Assembly (NCBI GenBank): GCA_964515905.1 | Contig: CAZEWK010000021.1 | Location: forward strand, 1-51,111 | Length of the DNA stretch: 51,111 nucleotides | Direction of reading: 5' to 3' | Source: GCA-2712985 sp964515905 | GTDB lineage: Bacteria > Pseudomonadota > Alphaproteobacteria > UBA7887 | In this document: piece by piece, positions 26,680 through 34,987 of the stretch | How positions within the stretch are numbered: the stretch's first letter is position 1 | Layout of the letters: the number at the start of each line of letters is the position of its first letter | The notes under the pieces: model-generated | Database searches by the model: none | What the model saw: the letters and a program-made list of their open reading frames with translations, nothing else | What the model was told of the DNA's origin: nothing | Program-made: the position numbers and the translations under genes

Positions 26680-27333
26680 TTATCGTACGTAGAAAGAGTT
26701 TGTAATTGCGAGAAAATGGCGAAGTCTTTTTTCATTCATCGTACGTATGGTGGTCCGGTACCATAAATTATTGACTTTCTGCACTCGTACTACCAAATAT
26801 TGAGTCATCGGACCTATCGGGTACTGGCAAACTAGTTCTTCTCCAGAGCCAGCGGGGTTAGTTACAACAGATACTGGTTTGCAAAAGTCTAATGGCCATT
26901 TTTGAAATTGCGAAAGTTTTACCAAAGAGTTTTCTATTAGATTGTGCAATTTTCTATTTTCTTGTTTTATAAACGGGTTGTCAGGATCCACAACCAGGTC
27001 TTTCAATATTCGATTTACTCCAATGTTCAGGGTCATATGATCCTCTAACCATTTTGTAGGATCTAAGGATGTTTCAGAAATTGGAAGCATAATGATTGAG
27101 CTTAAATAGGAAAATTGACCTTTTTTAGGAGTGATTTTTGTGCCACGCAGGGTGGATCCATTCCCTAATTCTTTATATGTTGTTTCTACTTTGTAGCCGT
27201 CTGGAATTAAAAAATATTGAGCCATTGCACTATTCTCGGCTGTCAGAGAAAAAGCCAAAAGCAATACAGAGAAAAATGTATAGATCACGACTGAAGATTG
27301 GCTGCGTCCAGTCTTTGCTATTTGATCGATCAT
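26680..27333 (-). CDS. Secreted protein of unknown function
   Basis: I do not recognise this protein. From the Met at 27333 there is a signal peptide (hydrophobic V-V-I-Y-T-F-F-S-V-L-L-L-A-F-S-L, cleavage probably after A-M-A in S-A-M-A-Q-Y). The mature part is about 180 residues with two Cys (in F-C-K-P and L-V-C-Q-Y), possibly a disulfide. The frame extends upstream to 27390, but that would overlap pyrC, and the signal peptide fits the later start. It begins 4 bp after the pyrC stop, so it is probably co-transcribed with pyrC. Confidence 0.75.
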   Translation of the reverse strand: MIDQIAKTGRSQSSVVIYTFFSVLLLAFSLTAENSAMAQYFLIPDGYKVETTYKELGNGSTLRGTKITPKKGQFSYLSSIIMLPISETSLDPTKWLEDHMTLNIGVNRILKDLVVDPDNPFIKQENRKLHNLIENSLVKLSQFQKWPLDFCKPVSVVTNPAGSGEELVCQYPIGPMTQYLVVRVQKVNNLWYRTTIRTMNEKRLRHFLAITNSFYVR

Positions 27334-27337
27334 TGTA

Positions 27338-28666
27338 CTAGTGTTTAAACAATACTGGTTGTCCAGTTCGTTCTTGAACAATTTGATCATCCTGCATGAT
27401 TATTTTTCCACGAAGAATAGTGGTGATAGGCCATCCTGTTACTGTTTTATCCAAAAAGGGGCTCCAGTCACATTTACTTGCAAGCCATTCCCTACTGATA
27501 CTTTTTCGACAGCGCATATCCACTAAAGTTAAATCGGCATCAAAGTCTACTTTGATTTCTCCCTTAAATTGTGCGTTGTATAATTTAGCGGGACCAGAGC
27601 TGGTCAGTTGCACCAGGCGGTTTAGACTCAATCGACCATTATTTACATGATCAAGCATTAACGGGAGGAGGGTTTGGACTCCCGGCATGCCTGACGGACT
27701 TTTTGGGTACCCTTGTTCTTTTTCTTCACGAGTGTGGGGTGCATGATCGGAACCAATGGCGGTGACAGTTCCATCAGTTATGCCTTCCCACAATCCACGT
27801 TGGTGGCTTATATCTCGTATGGGTGGATTCATTTGGGCATATGTCCCCAGTTTTTCGTAACACTCAGGAGCAACTAACGTTAAATGCTGTGGTGTACACT
27901 CAACAGTTGCTATGTCCCGGGCTTTCCGTAGAAAATCAATTTCATTTGACGTGGTGACGTGTAGTACATGGACCTTACGGTTTAGTTCCCTTGCATGTTT
28001 TATCAAGCGCTGTGTGGCCAAAAAAGCAGTATCCACATCGCGCCATAGCGGGTGAAGTTCTGGGCCACCAACAGAGTTCTTAATATGCATACGTTCAACC
28101 AAGCGGGCTTCATCTTCAGCATGAACAGCTGCTCGTCGATTTCCAGAAGCAAGAACTTTACGTAACGTATTGTCATCCGGAATTAGTAAAGTGCCGGTTG
28201 ACGAGCCCATAAATATTTTGACACCGACACAACTTGGAAGTGTTTCCAGTTTTGACAGGTTTAGTGCGTTTTCTTCACTCGCACCTATGAAAAATCCGTA
28301 GTCGCAGTGATATCGACCTTGAGCTCTTGTTAGTTTATCGTCAAAGAGTTCCACTGTAGTGGTTGATGGATGAGTGTTGGGCATCTCGAAAACGCTGGTG
28401 ACGCCCCCAAGCACTGCAGCTCTGCTACCCGTTTCCATATTTTCTTTATGTTCATTTCCGGGTTCACGAAAATGTACCTGGCTATCAATTATTCCGGGTA
28501 GGATATGTAAATGCCTGGCATCGATGATATTTTTGGTTTTACGACTGGCTAGATCACCAATTTCAGAAATTTTTCCGTTTTTAACTCCGATATCGGAGGT
28601 TTCGGCCACAGTATCCGTGGTGATGATGCCATTCTTAATTAAGAGGTCAAAGGTAGTGTCCATCAA
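27338..28666 (-). CDS. pyrC: Dihydroorotase (PyrC-like amidohydrolase)
   Basis: This enzyme closes carbamoyl aspartate to dihydroorotate in pyrimidine synthesis. It has the amidohydrolase barrel with E-P-G-N-E-H-K-E-N-M-E-T-G, G-G-V-T-S-V-F-E-M-P-N-T, the carboxylated-Lys region V-K-I-F-M-G-S-S-T-G, H-V-L-H-V-T-T, and the catalytic Asp in I-G-S-D-H-A-P-H-T. The first metal motif, normally H-x-H, reads Q-V-H (Gln63, His65), which I recall being common in long alphaproteobacterial PyrC. Allantoinase or another cyclic amidase is less likely. Length 442. A start at either of two adjacent ATGs is possible. Confidence 0.88.
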   Translation of the reverse strand: MMDTTFDLLIKNGIITTDTVAETSDIGVKNGKISEIGDLASRKTKNIIDARHLHILPGIIDSQVHFREPGNEHKENMETGSRAAVLGGVTSVFEMPNTHPSTTTVELFDDKLTRAQGRYHCDYGFFIGASEENALNLSKLETLPSCVGVKIFMGSSTGTLLIPDDNTLRKVLASGNRRAAVHAEDEARLVERMHIKNSVGGPELHPLWRDVDTAFLATQRLIKHARELNRKVHVLHVTTSNEIDFLRKARDIATVECTPQHLTLVAPECYEKLGTYAQMNPPIRDISHQRGLWEGITDGTVTAIGSDHAPHTREEKEQGYPKSPSGMPGVQTLLPLMLDHVNNGRLSLNRLVQLTSSGPAKLYNAQFKGEIKVDFDADLTLVDMRCRKSISREWLASKCDWSPFLDKTVTGWPITTILRGKIIMQDDQIVQERTGQPVLFKH

Positions 28667-28711
28667 TGGATTCTCTGTAAAGTAGCTGGTGGTAGCATGA
28701 TTCTCAGATGT

Positions 28712-30091
28712 TCAGCGTGATTGCCGGGGAGGGGCGATTATAAAAGCTGGTGTATGATTACCCCAACCAGTAGTTTTATCCGAATTTTTGGCATTTCGTG
28801 GCTTATTAGTTTTAGAATGTTGACGATCATTATTTTTTTTGCGGCTCAGTAGTGAGCGACCTTTGCCCTGGGTTTCTTTTCGCTCAGAAGGGCTACGCGA
28901 ACTGTTGTCGGTCGGTATAGCAGTTTTTTTTGCTTGTTTCTTGCTTTCAATTTTGGCTTCAAAGTTATTAGTTTTAGTAATCTCTGTATCCCAAGGGGGT
29001 ATTTTGTGCCCTATTAAATCTATTATAGCAGACACAAACTTTTCATCTGCTTTGGTTGAGATTGTGAATGCAAATCCAGTTTTACCAGCACGACCGGTAC
29101 GGCCAATTCTGTGTACGTAATCTTCAGCATGAAGTGGAACATCGAAGTTAAATACATGGCTTAGACCAAGAATATCTAAGCCTCGACCAGCCACGTCCGT
29201 TGCTACCAATAATTTGGTATTACCAGCCTTAAACAGGGCGAGAGTTTCCTCTCGGATCGATTGATTCATGTCGCCGTGTAACGCGGCACTCAGAAAATTG
29301 TGTCGACGCAGATATTTATCGAGAAGGTCTACATCCACCTTTTTATTACAAAAAATCAGTGCATTCTCCACTTGCTCATTTTGTAGCAACGTAAGTAATA
29401 ACTTATTTTTTCCTCTTGGGGAGGCCTGCACTAAGTATTCTTTTACTGTGTCCGCTGTAGTCGACGGCGGAGCAACTGAAATTTCTTTAGGATTAATTAA
29501 AAATTTATTCGCCAGGTTACGGATTTCAGAGGGCATGGTTGCTGAAAACATCATAGTTTGTCTGACTGATGGAAGTAAGCCTACAATTTTTTCAACATCA
29601 GGGATGAATCCCATGTCGAGCATGCGATCAGCTTCATCGATGACCAGGAACTTAGCATCATTCAATAGGAGTGACCCGCGATCAAACAAATCAAGTAAGC
29701 GACCCGGTGTTGCGATTAGCACGTCTACGCTACGAGCAAGCTTTCGTTGTTGCTCCTCCGCTGAAACGCCACCGATTAGTAATGCCATTTCCAATTTATG
29801 GTACTTTGCGTAGGTTACGAAATTTTGTGATATTTGTGCAGCTAACTCGCGAGTTGGTGTTAGGACTAAAGATCGTGGCATCCGAGCTCGAGCCCGACCG
29901 ACGGATAACTTTTGTATCATAGGTAATGTAAAAGATGCGGTTTTTCCTGTACCTGTTTGGGCACAACCTAAGACATCACGGCCGGATAAGACAACTGGAA
30001 TTGCATGAGCCTGAATTGGGGTAGGATCACTGTAGCCCGCGTCGGCAATAGCTTTAAGAATATCAGGGTCAAGCCCTAGGTTTTCGAACAA
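28712..30091 (-). CDS. rhlE: DEAD-box RNA helicase, RhlE type
   Basis: This is an ATP-dependent RNA helicase. The Q motif (Y-S-D-P-T-P-I-Q) is near residue 20. Motif I is A-Q-T-G-T-G-K (44-50), motif II is D-E-A-D, motif III is S-A-T, and motif VI is H-R-I-G-R-T-G-R. A basic, low-complexity tail from about residue 370 is rich in Lys, Arg, Ser and Asn, as in RhlE/CsdA-type proteins that bind ribosomal or cold-shock RNAs. The start is TTG (M-F-E-N-L-G), chosen because the family begins with this phrase and no ATG lies upstream in frame. Confidence 0.92.
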   Translation of the reverse strand: MFENLGLDPDILKAIADAGYSDPTPIQAHAIPVVLSGRDVLGCAQTGTGKTASFTLPMIQKLSVGRARARMPRSLVLTPTRELAAQISQNFVTYAKYHKLEMALLIGGVSAEEQQRKLARSVDVLIATPGRLLDLFDRGSLLLNDAKFLVIDEADRMLDMGFIPDVEKIVGLLPSVRQTMMFSATMPSEIRNLANKFLINPKEISVAPPSTTADTVKEYLVQASPRGKNKLLLTLLQNEQVENALIFCNKKVDVDLLDKYLRRHNFLSAALHGDMNQSIREETLALFKAGNTKLLVATDVAGRGLDILGLSHVFNFDVPLHAEDYVHRIGRTGRAGKTGFAFTISTKADEKFVSAIIDLIGHKIPPWDTEITKTNNFEAKIESKKQAKKTAIPTDNSSRSPSERKETQGKGRSLLSRKKNNDRQHSKTNKPRNAKNSDKTTGWGNHTPAFIIAPPRQSR

Positions 30092-30310
30092 GTTTTATGT
30101 CCGTTGAATCGTGTGAGGCATAATTGTCAATCAGTGGTTTTGTCATAACAGTACCACTGCAATCCAGTCCCTTTACACGAGGCTGATATTGTATGTCAAT
30201 GACAGTCCGATTTGGTTCTGCACAAAAAGGAACCTTAAAATCAGTTTACCACAAAGAAAATATTACTCCTGAAAAGTTTTAAGTGGCTTTTTTAGCCGAG
30301 TACAATTGAT

Positions 30311-32275
30311 TCAAAAGTCAAGTGTTTCAACATATTTTGCCCGTTTTTGTATAAATTCGAGACGACTCTCTGGGTTTCTCCCCATTAATGCTTCGACCCT
30401 TTTTGCTATTACTGATCGCGATTTCGTTGGGGTTTCAACTCTTAGTAGTGTTCTTGTACTAGAGGACATTGTGGTTGCCTTAAGTTGCGCAGGAGGCATT
30501 TCACCAAGACCCTTGAATCGACTAATATCAACTTTTCCCCTCGAAATTTTTGACTGCATTTGCTTTAGGTGCTGGTCATCTCTTGCGTATTCTATTTTAG
30601 AGCCGTAACTCACCCGATAAAGAGGGGGTTGAGCTAAAAACAAATGATTTTCCTGAATTAAATTCGGAATTTCGCTATAGAAAAAAGTCATTAATAGAGA
30701 TGCAATGTGCGCACCATCTACATCGGCATCCGTCATGATGATCACCTTCTCATACCGGAGTTTATTGCTGTCGTAGTTATCCCTTGTACCGCAGCCTAAA
30801 GCTAAAACTAAATCGGATAATTCTTTATTTGCTTTTAATTTTTCTTTACTGGCACTGACTACATTTAAAACCTTGCCCCGTAATGCAAATACCGCTTGTG
30901 TTTTACGATCCCGGGCTGATTTTGCTGACCCACCAGCAGAATCACCTTCAACTAAAAATATTTCTGTTCCCGCCGCTTCAACTTGGGAACAATCAGATAG
31001 TTTTCCTGGTAAACGTAGTCTTCGTGTGGGGCTTTTCCTTTTGACTTCTCGTTCTTCTCGCCGTTTTAATCGTTCTTCTGTTCTCTCCAGGATATTTGTT
31101 AAAAGTACTGAGGCCAATACTGGGTCTTTGGTTAACCAGTGTTCAAAATGATCCTTTATAGAATTTTCGACCATTTTTGAGGCTTCTGGAGTGTTTAACT
31201 TCTCTTTCGTTTGTCCTTGAAATTGAGGTTCTTTAAGGAAAACAGATAGAATACCGCAACTACCTGTTAGAATGTCTTCACTCGTTATACGATCAGCACG
31301 CTTTTCTTTGGTCAATAGACCGTAGGCCTTGATACCTCGTGTAAGTGCCGTTTTAAATCCTGTCTCATGGCTACCACCTTCAGATGTTGGGATAGTATTG
31401 CAGTACGAATATAAAAAGGAAGTCCCAGTATTATCGAGCCAAGATACCGCCCATTCGACTTTCCCCCCATTTTTAAATTCTGCTTCTCCAGAAAATGGTA
31501 CCGAAGTCACCATTTTGCTATTGCTAGTTTCAGTCGAAAGAAAATCCTTTAGACCACCGGGGAACTTGAGTGTCGCTTTCTTTGGGATCTGTGGTTCTTT
31601 CTGAAGACATTGGTCTGAACAGCGCCATCTAATTTCTATTCCTCGAAATAGATAGGCCTTAGATCGGGCCATGCGATATAAGTAGCCTGGGTGAAAAGTT
31701 GTTGATCCGTTAAAGATTTTTGGATCAGGATAAAATCTAATAGACGTCCCACGACGGTTTTTCACACCTTTTAATTGTTTCAATTTTCCGGTTGGTTTCC
31801 CAAACTTATATGACTGTTGCCAGAGTTTTTTGTTGCGAGCTACTTCGACAATTAGTTTTTCCGATAGTGCGTTTACTACAGAGAGCCCCACCCCATGGAG
31901 ACCACCCGCTGTGGTGTAAACTTTATCAGAAAATTTCCCGCCAGCATGAAGTGTTGTGAGTATTACCTCTAATGCGGACTTCTTTTTATTTTTGGGATGA
32001 GGGTCAACTGGTATCCCTCGCCCATTATCACGAACCATCACCGATCCATCATCTGTTATTTCGAGATCAATAAAAGTGGCGTGGCCGGCTACTGCTTCAT
32101 CCATTGCATTGTCGAGTAATTCAGCAACCAAGTGGTGGAGTGCACGTTCGTCCGTTCCTCCAATATACATTGCGGGTCGCCGGCGAACGGGTTCCAGTCC
32201 CTCAAGAACTTCGATGTCCTTGGCGGTATATTCGTTTTTTTTAGACTGTATACTAGAGTTAAATAAGTTATTCAT
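30311..32275 (-). CDS. parE: DNA topoisomerase IV subunit B
   Basis: ParE is the ATPase subunit partnering the ParC encoded at 5035-7263. The GHKL ATPase has E-L-L-D-N-A-M-D-E, D-N-G-R-G-I-P-V and G-G-L-H-G-V-G-L-S-V-V-N-A-L-S. The TOPRIM domain has V-E-G-D-S-A-G-G-S-A-K and D-A-D-V-D-G-A-H-I. The C-terminus contains R-F-K-G-L-G-E-M. The absence of the long GyrB insert and the D-P-H-P-K-N-K-K-K-S-A-L-E-V segment favour ParE over GyrB. Met at 32275 is chosen because the upstream 28 residues look non-coding. About 654 residues. Confidence 0.94.
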   Translation of the reverse strand: MNNLFNSSIQSKKNEYTAKDIEVLEGLEPVRRRPAMYIGGTDERALHHLVAELLDNAMDEAVAGHATFIDLEITDDGSVMVRDNGRGIPVDPHPKNKKKSALEVILTTLHAGGKFSDKVYTTAGGLHGVGLSVVNALSEKLIVEVARNKKLWQQSYKFGKPTGKLKQLKGVKNRRGTSIRFYPDPKIFNGSTTFHPGYLYRMARSKAYLFRGIEIRWRCSDQCLQKEPQIPKKATLKFPGGLKDFLSTETSNSKMVTSVPFSGEAEFKNGGKVEWAVSWLDNTGTSFLYSYCNTIPTSEGGSHETGFKTALTRGIKAYGLLTKEKRADRITSEDILTGSCGILSVFLKEPQFQGQTKEKLNTPEASKMVENSIKDHFEHWLTKDPVLASVLLTNILERTEERLKRREEREVKRKSPTRRLRLPGKLSDCSQVEAAGTEIFLVEGDSAGGSAKSARDRKTQAVFALRGKVLNVVSASKEKLKANKELSDLVLALGCGTRDNYDSNKLRYEKVIIMTDADVDGAHIASLLMTFFYSEIPNLIQENHLFLAQPPLYRVSYGSKIEYARDDQHLKQMQSKISRGKVDISRFKGLGEMPPAQLKATTMSSSTRTLLRVETPTKSRSVIAKRVEALMGRNPESRLEFIQKRAKYVETLDF

Positions 32276-32682
32276 TATGGTTATATAACACCTATCGGGG
32301 GGGAAGCGGAATATATATGGTACCACCCAGCAATCTAAAATACTAATTATAGTACCCAATAGTAATGTAGGAGTTTTTCTGATCTGTTCGATGTAACATC
32401 CGCCGCTATAAAGTGCTTCGACTCACAGGGTATGAGTGGAGCTCGATGTAATAAATGGTGGGATACTACTTTGAGTTGCCTTTTAGAAAAAAAACGGGAT
32501 TACCGTACTTATGGGGAAGGCTTAGCAGTCCAGAATTTAGAATTAACTTTAATAAACTAGTGAAAGCTAATGTAAATACATACATAATTCTCTATGCATG
32601 CGCCCTAGGACTGTGTATGGCTACCCCCGATTCCACCAAATAATAAATTGTGGAATAAGGGGATCGCCACGTTACTATTCGT
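32276..32682. other. Intergenic region between parE and glnA
   Basis: About 400 bp with no supported gene. It contains the hairpin downstream of glnA (annotated separately) and the upstream region of parE. I see no convincing promoter or RNA gene. Confidence 0.5.
32625..32662 (-). terminator. Imperfect hairpin downstream of glnA
   Basis: CCCCGATTCCAC (32625-32636) pairs with GTGGAATAAGGGG (32650-32662): a 7-bp and a 4-bp stem separated by a small internal loop, with a 13-nt loop. It starts about 20 bp after the glnA stop. There is no U-run, so termination would be weak or factor-dependent. Confidence 0.5.
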
Positions 32683-34095
32683 TTAGACGCTGTAATACAT
32701 ATCAAACTCGACCGGATGCGGTGTATGTTCAAAACGATAAATTTCTTCCCATTTTAGTTCGCTATATGCTGAGATTTGCTCATCAGTGAATACGTCGCCT
32801 TTTAATAAGAATTCCCTGTCTTCATCCAGTGCATTTACGGCCTCGCGTAAGCTTGAACATACAGTTGGGATATCTTTGAGTTCCTCTGGAGGTAGATCGT
32901 ACAGATTTTTATCCATAGCGTCTCCAGGGTGAATTTTATTTTGGATACCGTCCAATCCTGCCATAAGCATGGCTGTGAAGGCCAAATATGGATTGGAAGA
33001 AGGATCAGGGAAACGCACTTCGACTCTTTTTCCATTTGGACTAATTGCGTATGGAATTCTGCAGCTTGCCGATCGATTGCGAGCAGAGTAGGCAAGTAAT
33101 ACCGGAGCTTCAAACCCTGGAATCAGTCGCTTGTAACTGTTGGTTGTTGGATTAGTGAACGCGTTAATTGCCCGAGCGTGTTTAATAATTCCACCAATAT
33201 AAAACAACGCATTTTCCGACAAGTCGGCATACCCATTTCCGGCAAAAATAGATTTGTTGTCTTTAAAAATTGATTGGTGAACATGCATCCCCGACCCGTT
33301 GTCATCTATAACTGGTTTCGGCAAAAATGTTGCTGTTTTCCCATAGGAATGAGCAACTTGGTGTACCACATATTTATACAATTGCACGTTGTCTGCACAC
33401 CGAACTAAGCTTGCAAATTTTATTCCAAGCTCGTTTTGTGAGGGGGCGACTTCGTGATGATGTTTCTCCATGTCCACACCCACTTCGATAAGAGTGCTTA
33501 CCATCTCTGCTCTCAAGTCTGTTAGTGTATCCACAGGTGGTACGGGAAAATATCCACCTTTGACAGCGGGGCGATGACCAGGATTCCCTCCGTCTAGCTG
33601 ACTGCCCGTATTATATGGACCTTCCTCTGAGTCAATACGATAAAAAGAATGGTTCATTGAAACGTCCCAACGGACATCGTCAAATACAAAAAACTCTAGT
33701 TCAGGGCCAAAAAATGCTGTGTCCCCTAGGCCGGTAGAGTTCAGATATGCCTCGCCTTTTCTCGCAGTAGATCTTGGGTCTCTACTGTATGCCTGCCCCG
33801 AGACAGGTTCTCGGACATCGCAGAATAGCACTAAGGAAGGCTGTGCTGTGAATGGGTCTAGCGTAGCCGTAGCCGGATCTGGAACCAGGGTCATGTCAGA
33901 TTCCTGAATCCCACGCCAACCGGCGATGGAAGATCCATCAAACATAATACCATCTTCAAATACTTCTTCACCAACGGTACCAACCGTTTGTGCTGTGTGT
34001 TGCCATTTTCCTCTTGGATCAGTAAATCGAAAGTCAACAAACGCAATGTCGTTGTCTTTGATCATTTGAATAACTTTGTTAGCTGCGTCGGCCAT
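32683..34095 (-). CDS. glnA: Glutamine synthetase, type I
   Basis: GlnA makes glutamine from glutamate, ammonia and ATP in the cytoplasm. The 470 residues match dodecameric GSI. Motifs are M-F-D-G-S-S-I-A-G-W (51-60), F-G-P-E-L-E-F-F-V-F-D (129-139), K-H-H-H-E-V-A-P-S-Q-N-E (211-222), N-G-S-G-M-H-V-H-Q-S (266-275) and the R-N-R-S-A-S-C-R-I-P region. Tyr399 in K-N-L-Y-D-L-P is the expected adenylylation site, so activity is probably controlled by GlnE. It lies 189 bp downstream of glnB on the same strand. Confidence 0.97.
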   Translation of the reverse strand: MADAANKVIQMIKDNDIAFVDFRFTDPRGKWQHTAQTVGTVGEEVFEDGIMFDGSSIAGWRGIQESDMTLVPDPATATLDPFTAQPSLVLFCDVREPVSGQAYSRDPRSTARKGEAYLNSTGLGDTAFFGPELEFFVFDDVRWDVSMNHSFYRIDSEEGPYNTGSQLDGGNPGHRPAVKGGYFPVPPVDTLTDLRAEMVSTLIEVGVDMEKHHHEVAPSQNELGIKFASLVRCADNVQLYKYVVHQVAHSYGKTATFLPKPVIDDNGSGMHVHQSIFKDNKSIFAGNGYADLSENALFYIGGIIKHARAINAFTNPTTNSYKRLIPGFEAPVLLAYSARNRSASCRIPYAISPNGKRVEVRFPDPSSNPYLAFTAMLMAGLDGIQNKIHPGDAMDKNLYDLPPEELKDIPTVCSSLREAVNALDEDREFLLKGDVFTDEQISAYSELKWEEIYRFEHTPHPVEFDMYYSV

Positions 34096-34163
34096 ACCGT
34101 GCTACCACCTTCCCTTAGCTCTTTATTTTATTTGCATTCTCGTATCAAAAATAGTTTATCACC

Positions 34164-34182
34164 AAGTACTGCTTTAGTACTT
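34164..34182 (-). promoter_or_regulatory. Hairpin in the glnB-glnA spacer
   Basis: AAGTACT (34164-34170) and AGTACTT (34176-34182) form a perfect 7-bp stem with a 5-nt loop between the two genes. No U-run follows on the minus strand. It may be an mRNA processing or stability element that lets glnB and glnA be expressed at different levels. Confidence 0.4.
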
Positions 34183-34284
34183 TCGTAAGAGACGACTCAC
34201 ATGACTATCTCAAAACCCTCCTGGTATTTCTGAAGCTATTTTTTACCAACGAATCCAATATTATTTTATTGTAGTAAGATATAA

Positions 34285-34623
34285 TCAAAGTGCTTCAGAT
34301 CCTGTTTCACCGGTTCGGATACGAAGAGCCTCATCCAACGTGCTAACGAATATTTTTCCATCCCCAATTCTTCCTGTATGTGCTGCCTTTTGGATTGCCT
34401 CTATTGCACGCTCCGCTAACTCATCTTCGATTACTATTTCAAGTTTTATTTTTGGAAGAAAGTCCACGACGTACTCAGCGCCTCGATAAAGCTCTGTGTG
34501 TCCTTTTTGCCGGCCAAAGCCCTTAGCTTCTGTCACAGTCATGCCTTGCAGCCCAATCTCGTGGAGTGCTTCCTTCACTTCGTCCAGTTTAAACGGTTTA
34601 ATAATCGCTTCAATTTTTTTCAT
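34285..34623 (-). CDS. glnB: Nitrogen regulatory protein PII
   Basis: PII senses 2-oxoglutarate, ATP/ADP and glutamine status and controls GlnE, NtrB and other targets. The protein has the standard 112 residues. Tyr51 in the T-loop (Y-R-G-A-E-Y-V-V-D-F-L-P-K) is the uridylylation site for GlnD. The ATP-binding B-loop T-G-R-I-G-D-G-K-I-F-V is complete. Linkage to glnA, not amtB, points to GlnB and not GlnK. The start codon lies inside a predicted hairpin (see 34621-34657). Confidence 0.96.
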   Translation of the reverse strand: MKKIEAIIKPFKLDEVKEALHEIGLQGMTVTEAKGFGRQKGHTELYRGAEYVVDFLPKIKLEIVIEDELAERAIEAIQKAAHTGRIGDGKIFVSTLDEALRIRTGETGSEAL

Positions 34624-34657
34624 TACCCAGGACCCTAGTTAAAAATTCCTGGTAATG
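34621..34657 (-). promoter_or_regulatory. Hairpin that pairs the glnB start codon
   Basis: Read on the minus strand, CATTACCAGGA is followed after 14 nt by TCCTGGGTAATG, whose last three bases are the glnB ATG. The two arms pair over 11 bp with one bulged G. In the mRNA this would bury the start codon and the bases just before it. No U-run follows, so it is not a typical terminator. A translational control role is inferred. Confidence 0.55.
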
Positions 34658-34822
34658 TGTATCGCAACAGAGCAGGTGTGCCAACAGCACAACTCAAGTA
34701 TTTTAGTGCCCAACAGAGGATTACCACAGGTTTTGCCTGTATTTAGGTCCAAAAATCTATAAAATGCAGATCCTCCATGATAAATATTAGGGTTTCGAGG
34801 GTGCAATGTGGTTGCCCGGAAC

Positions 34823-34852
34823 TTGACGAACACGCCCTGCCACCGGTAGAGA
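34823..34852 (+). promoter_or_regulatory. Candidate promoter of tRNA-His
   Basis: TTGACG (34823-34828) matches the -35 consensus at five of six bases. After 18 bases comes TAGAGA (34847-34852), a weak -10. The position is right for transcription starting a few bases before the tRNA. Called by eye. Confidence 0.35.
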
Positions 34853-34863
34853 ACGTAATAAGT

Positions 34864-34941
34864 GGCGAGTGTAGCTCAGTTGGTTAGAGCGCTAGATTGT
34901 GGATCTAGAAGTCGGCGGTTCAAATCCGCTCACTCGCCCCA
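34864..34941 (+). tRNA. tRNA-His (GTG anticodon), with encoded G-1 and CCA
   Basis: The acceptor stem GCGAGTG (34865-34871) pairs fully with CACTCGC (34931-34937). The D arm is GCTC/GAGC. The anticodon stem CTAGA/TCTAG encloses the loop TTGTGGA with anticodon GTG. The T arm has TTCAAAT with GCGG/CCGC. G at 34864 is the extra G-1 facing C73 (34938), and CCA is encoded at 34939-34941. It probably reads through into the methyltransferase gene 46 bp downstream. Confidence 0.97.
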
Positions 34942-34987
34942 TTTTATTGTGATCAAAGAAGAGGAAATTTGGGAGGTATTGAGCTCG

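Noticed and set aside
29268..29813. 181-codon plus-strand frame within the helicase gene
   Set aside because: Antisense shadow of a well supported DEAD-box gene; Cys/Ser-rich with no motif.
32276..32359. N-terminal extension of parE
   Set aside because: The 28 extra residues do not resemble ParE; the Met at 32275 gives a normal N-terminus.
34654..34850. Sigma-54 or NtrC sites upstream of glnB
   Set aside because: G-G-C-A-C and T-T-G-C-A-C-C pieces occur, but spacing to a -12 element or a second half-site does not fit.
34862..34987. N-terminal extension of the methyltransferase frame
   Set aside because: It runs through tRNA-His, and the resulting residues (V-R-A-L-D-C-G-S-R-S-R-R) are the translation of the tRNA.
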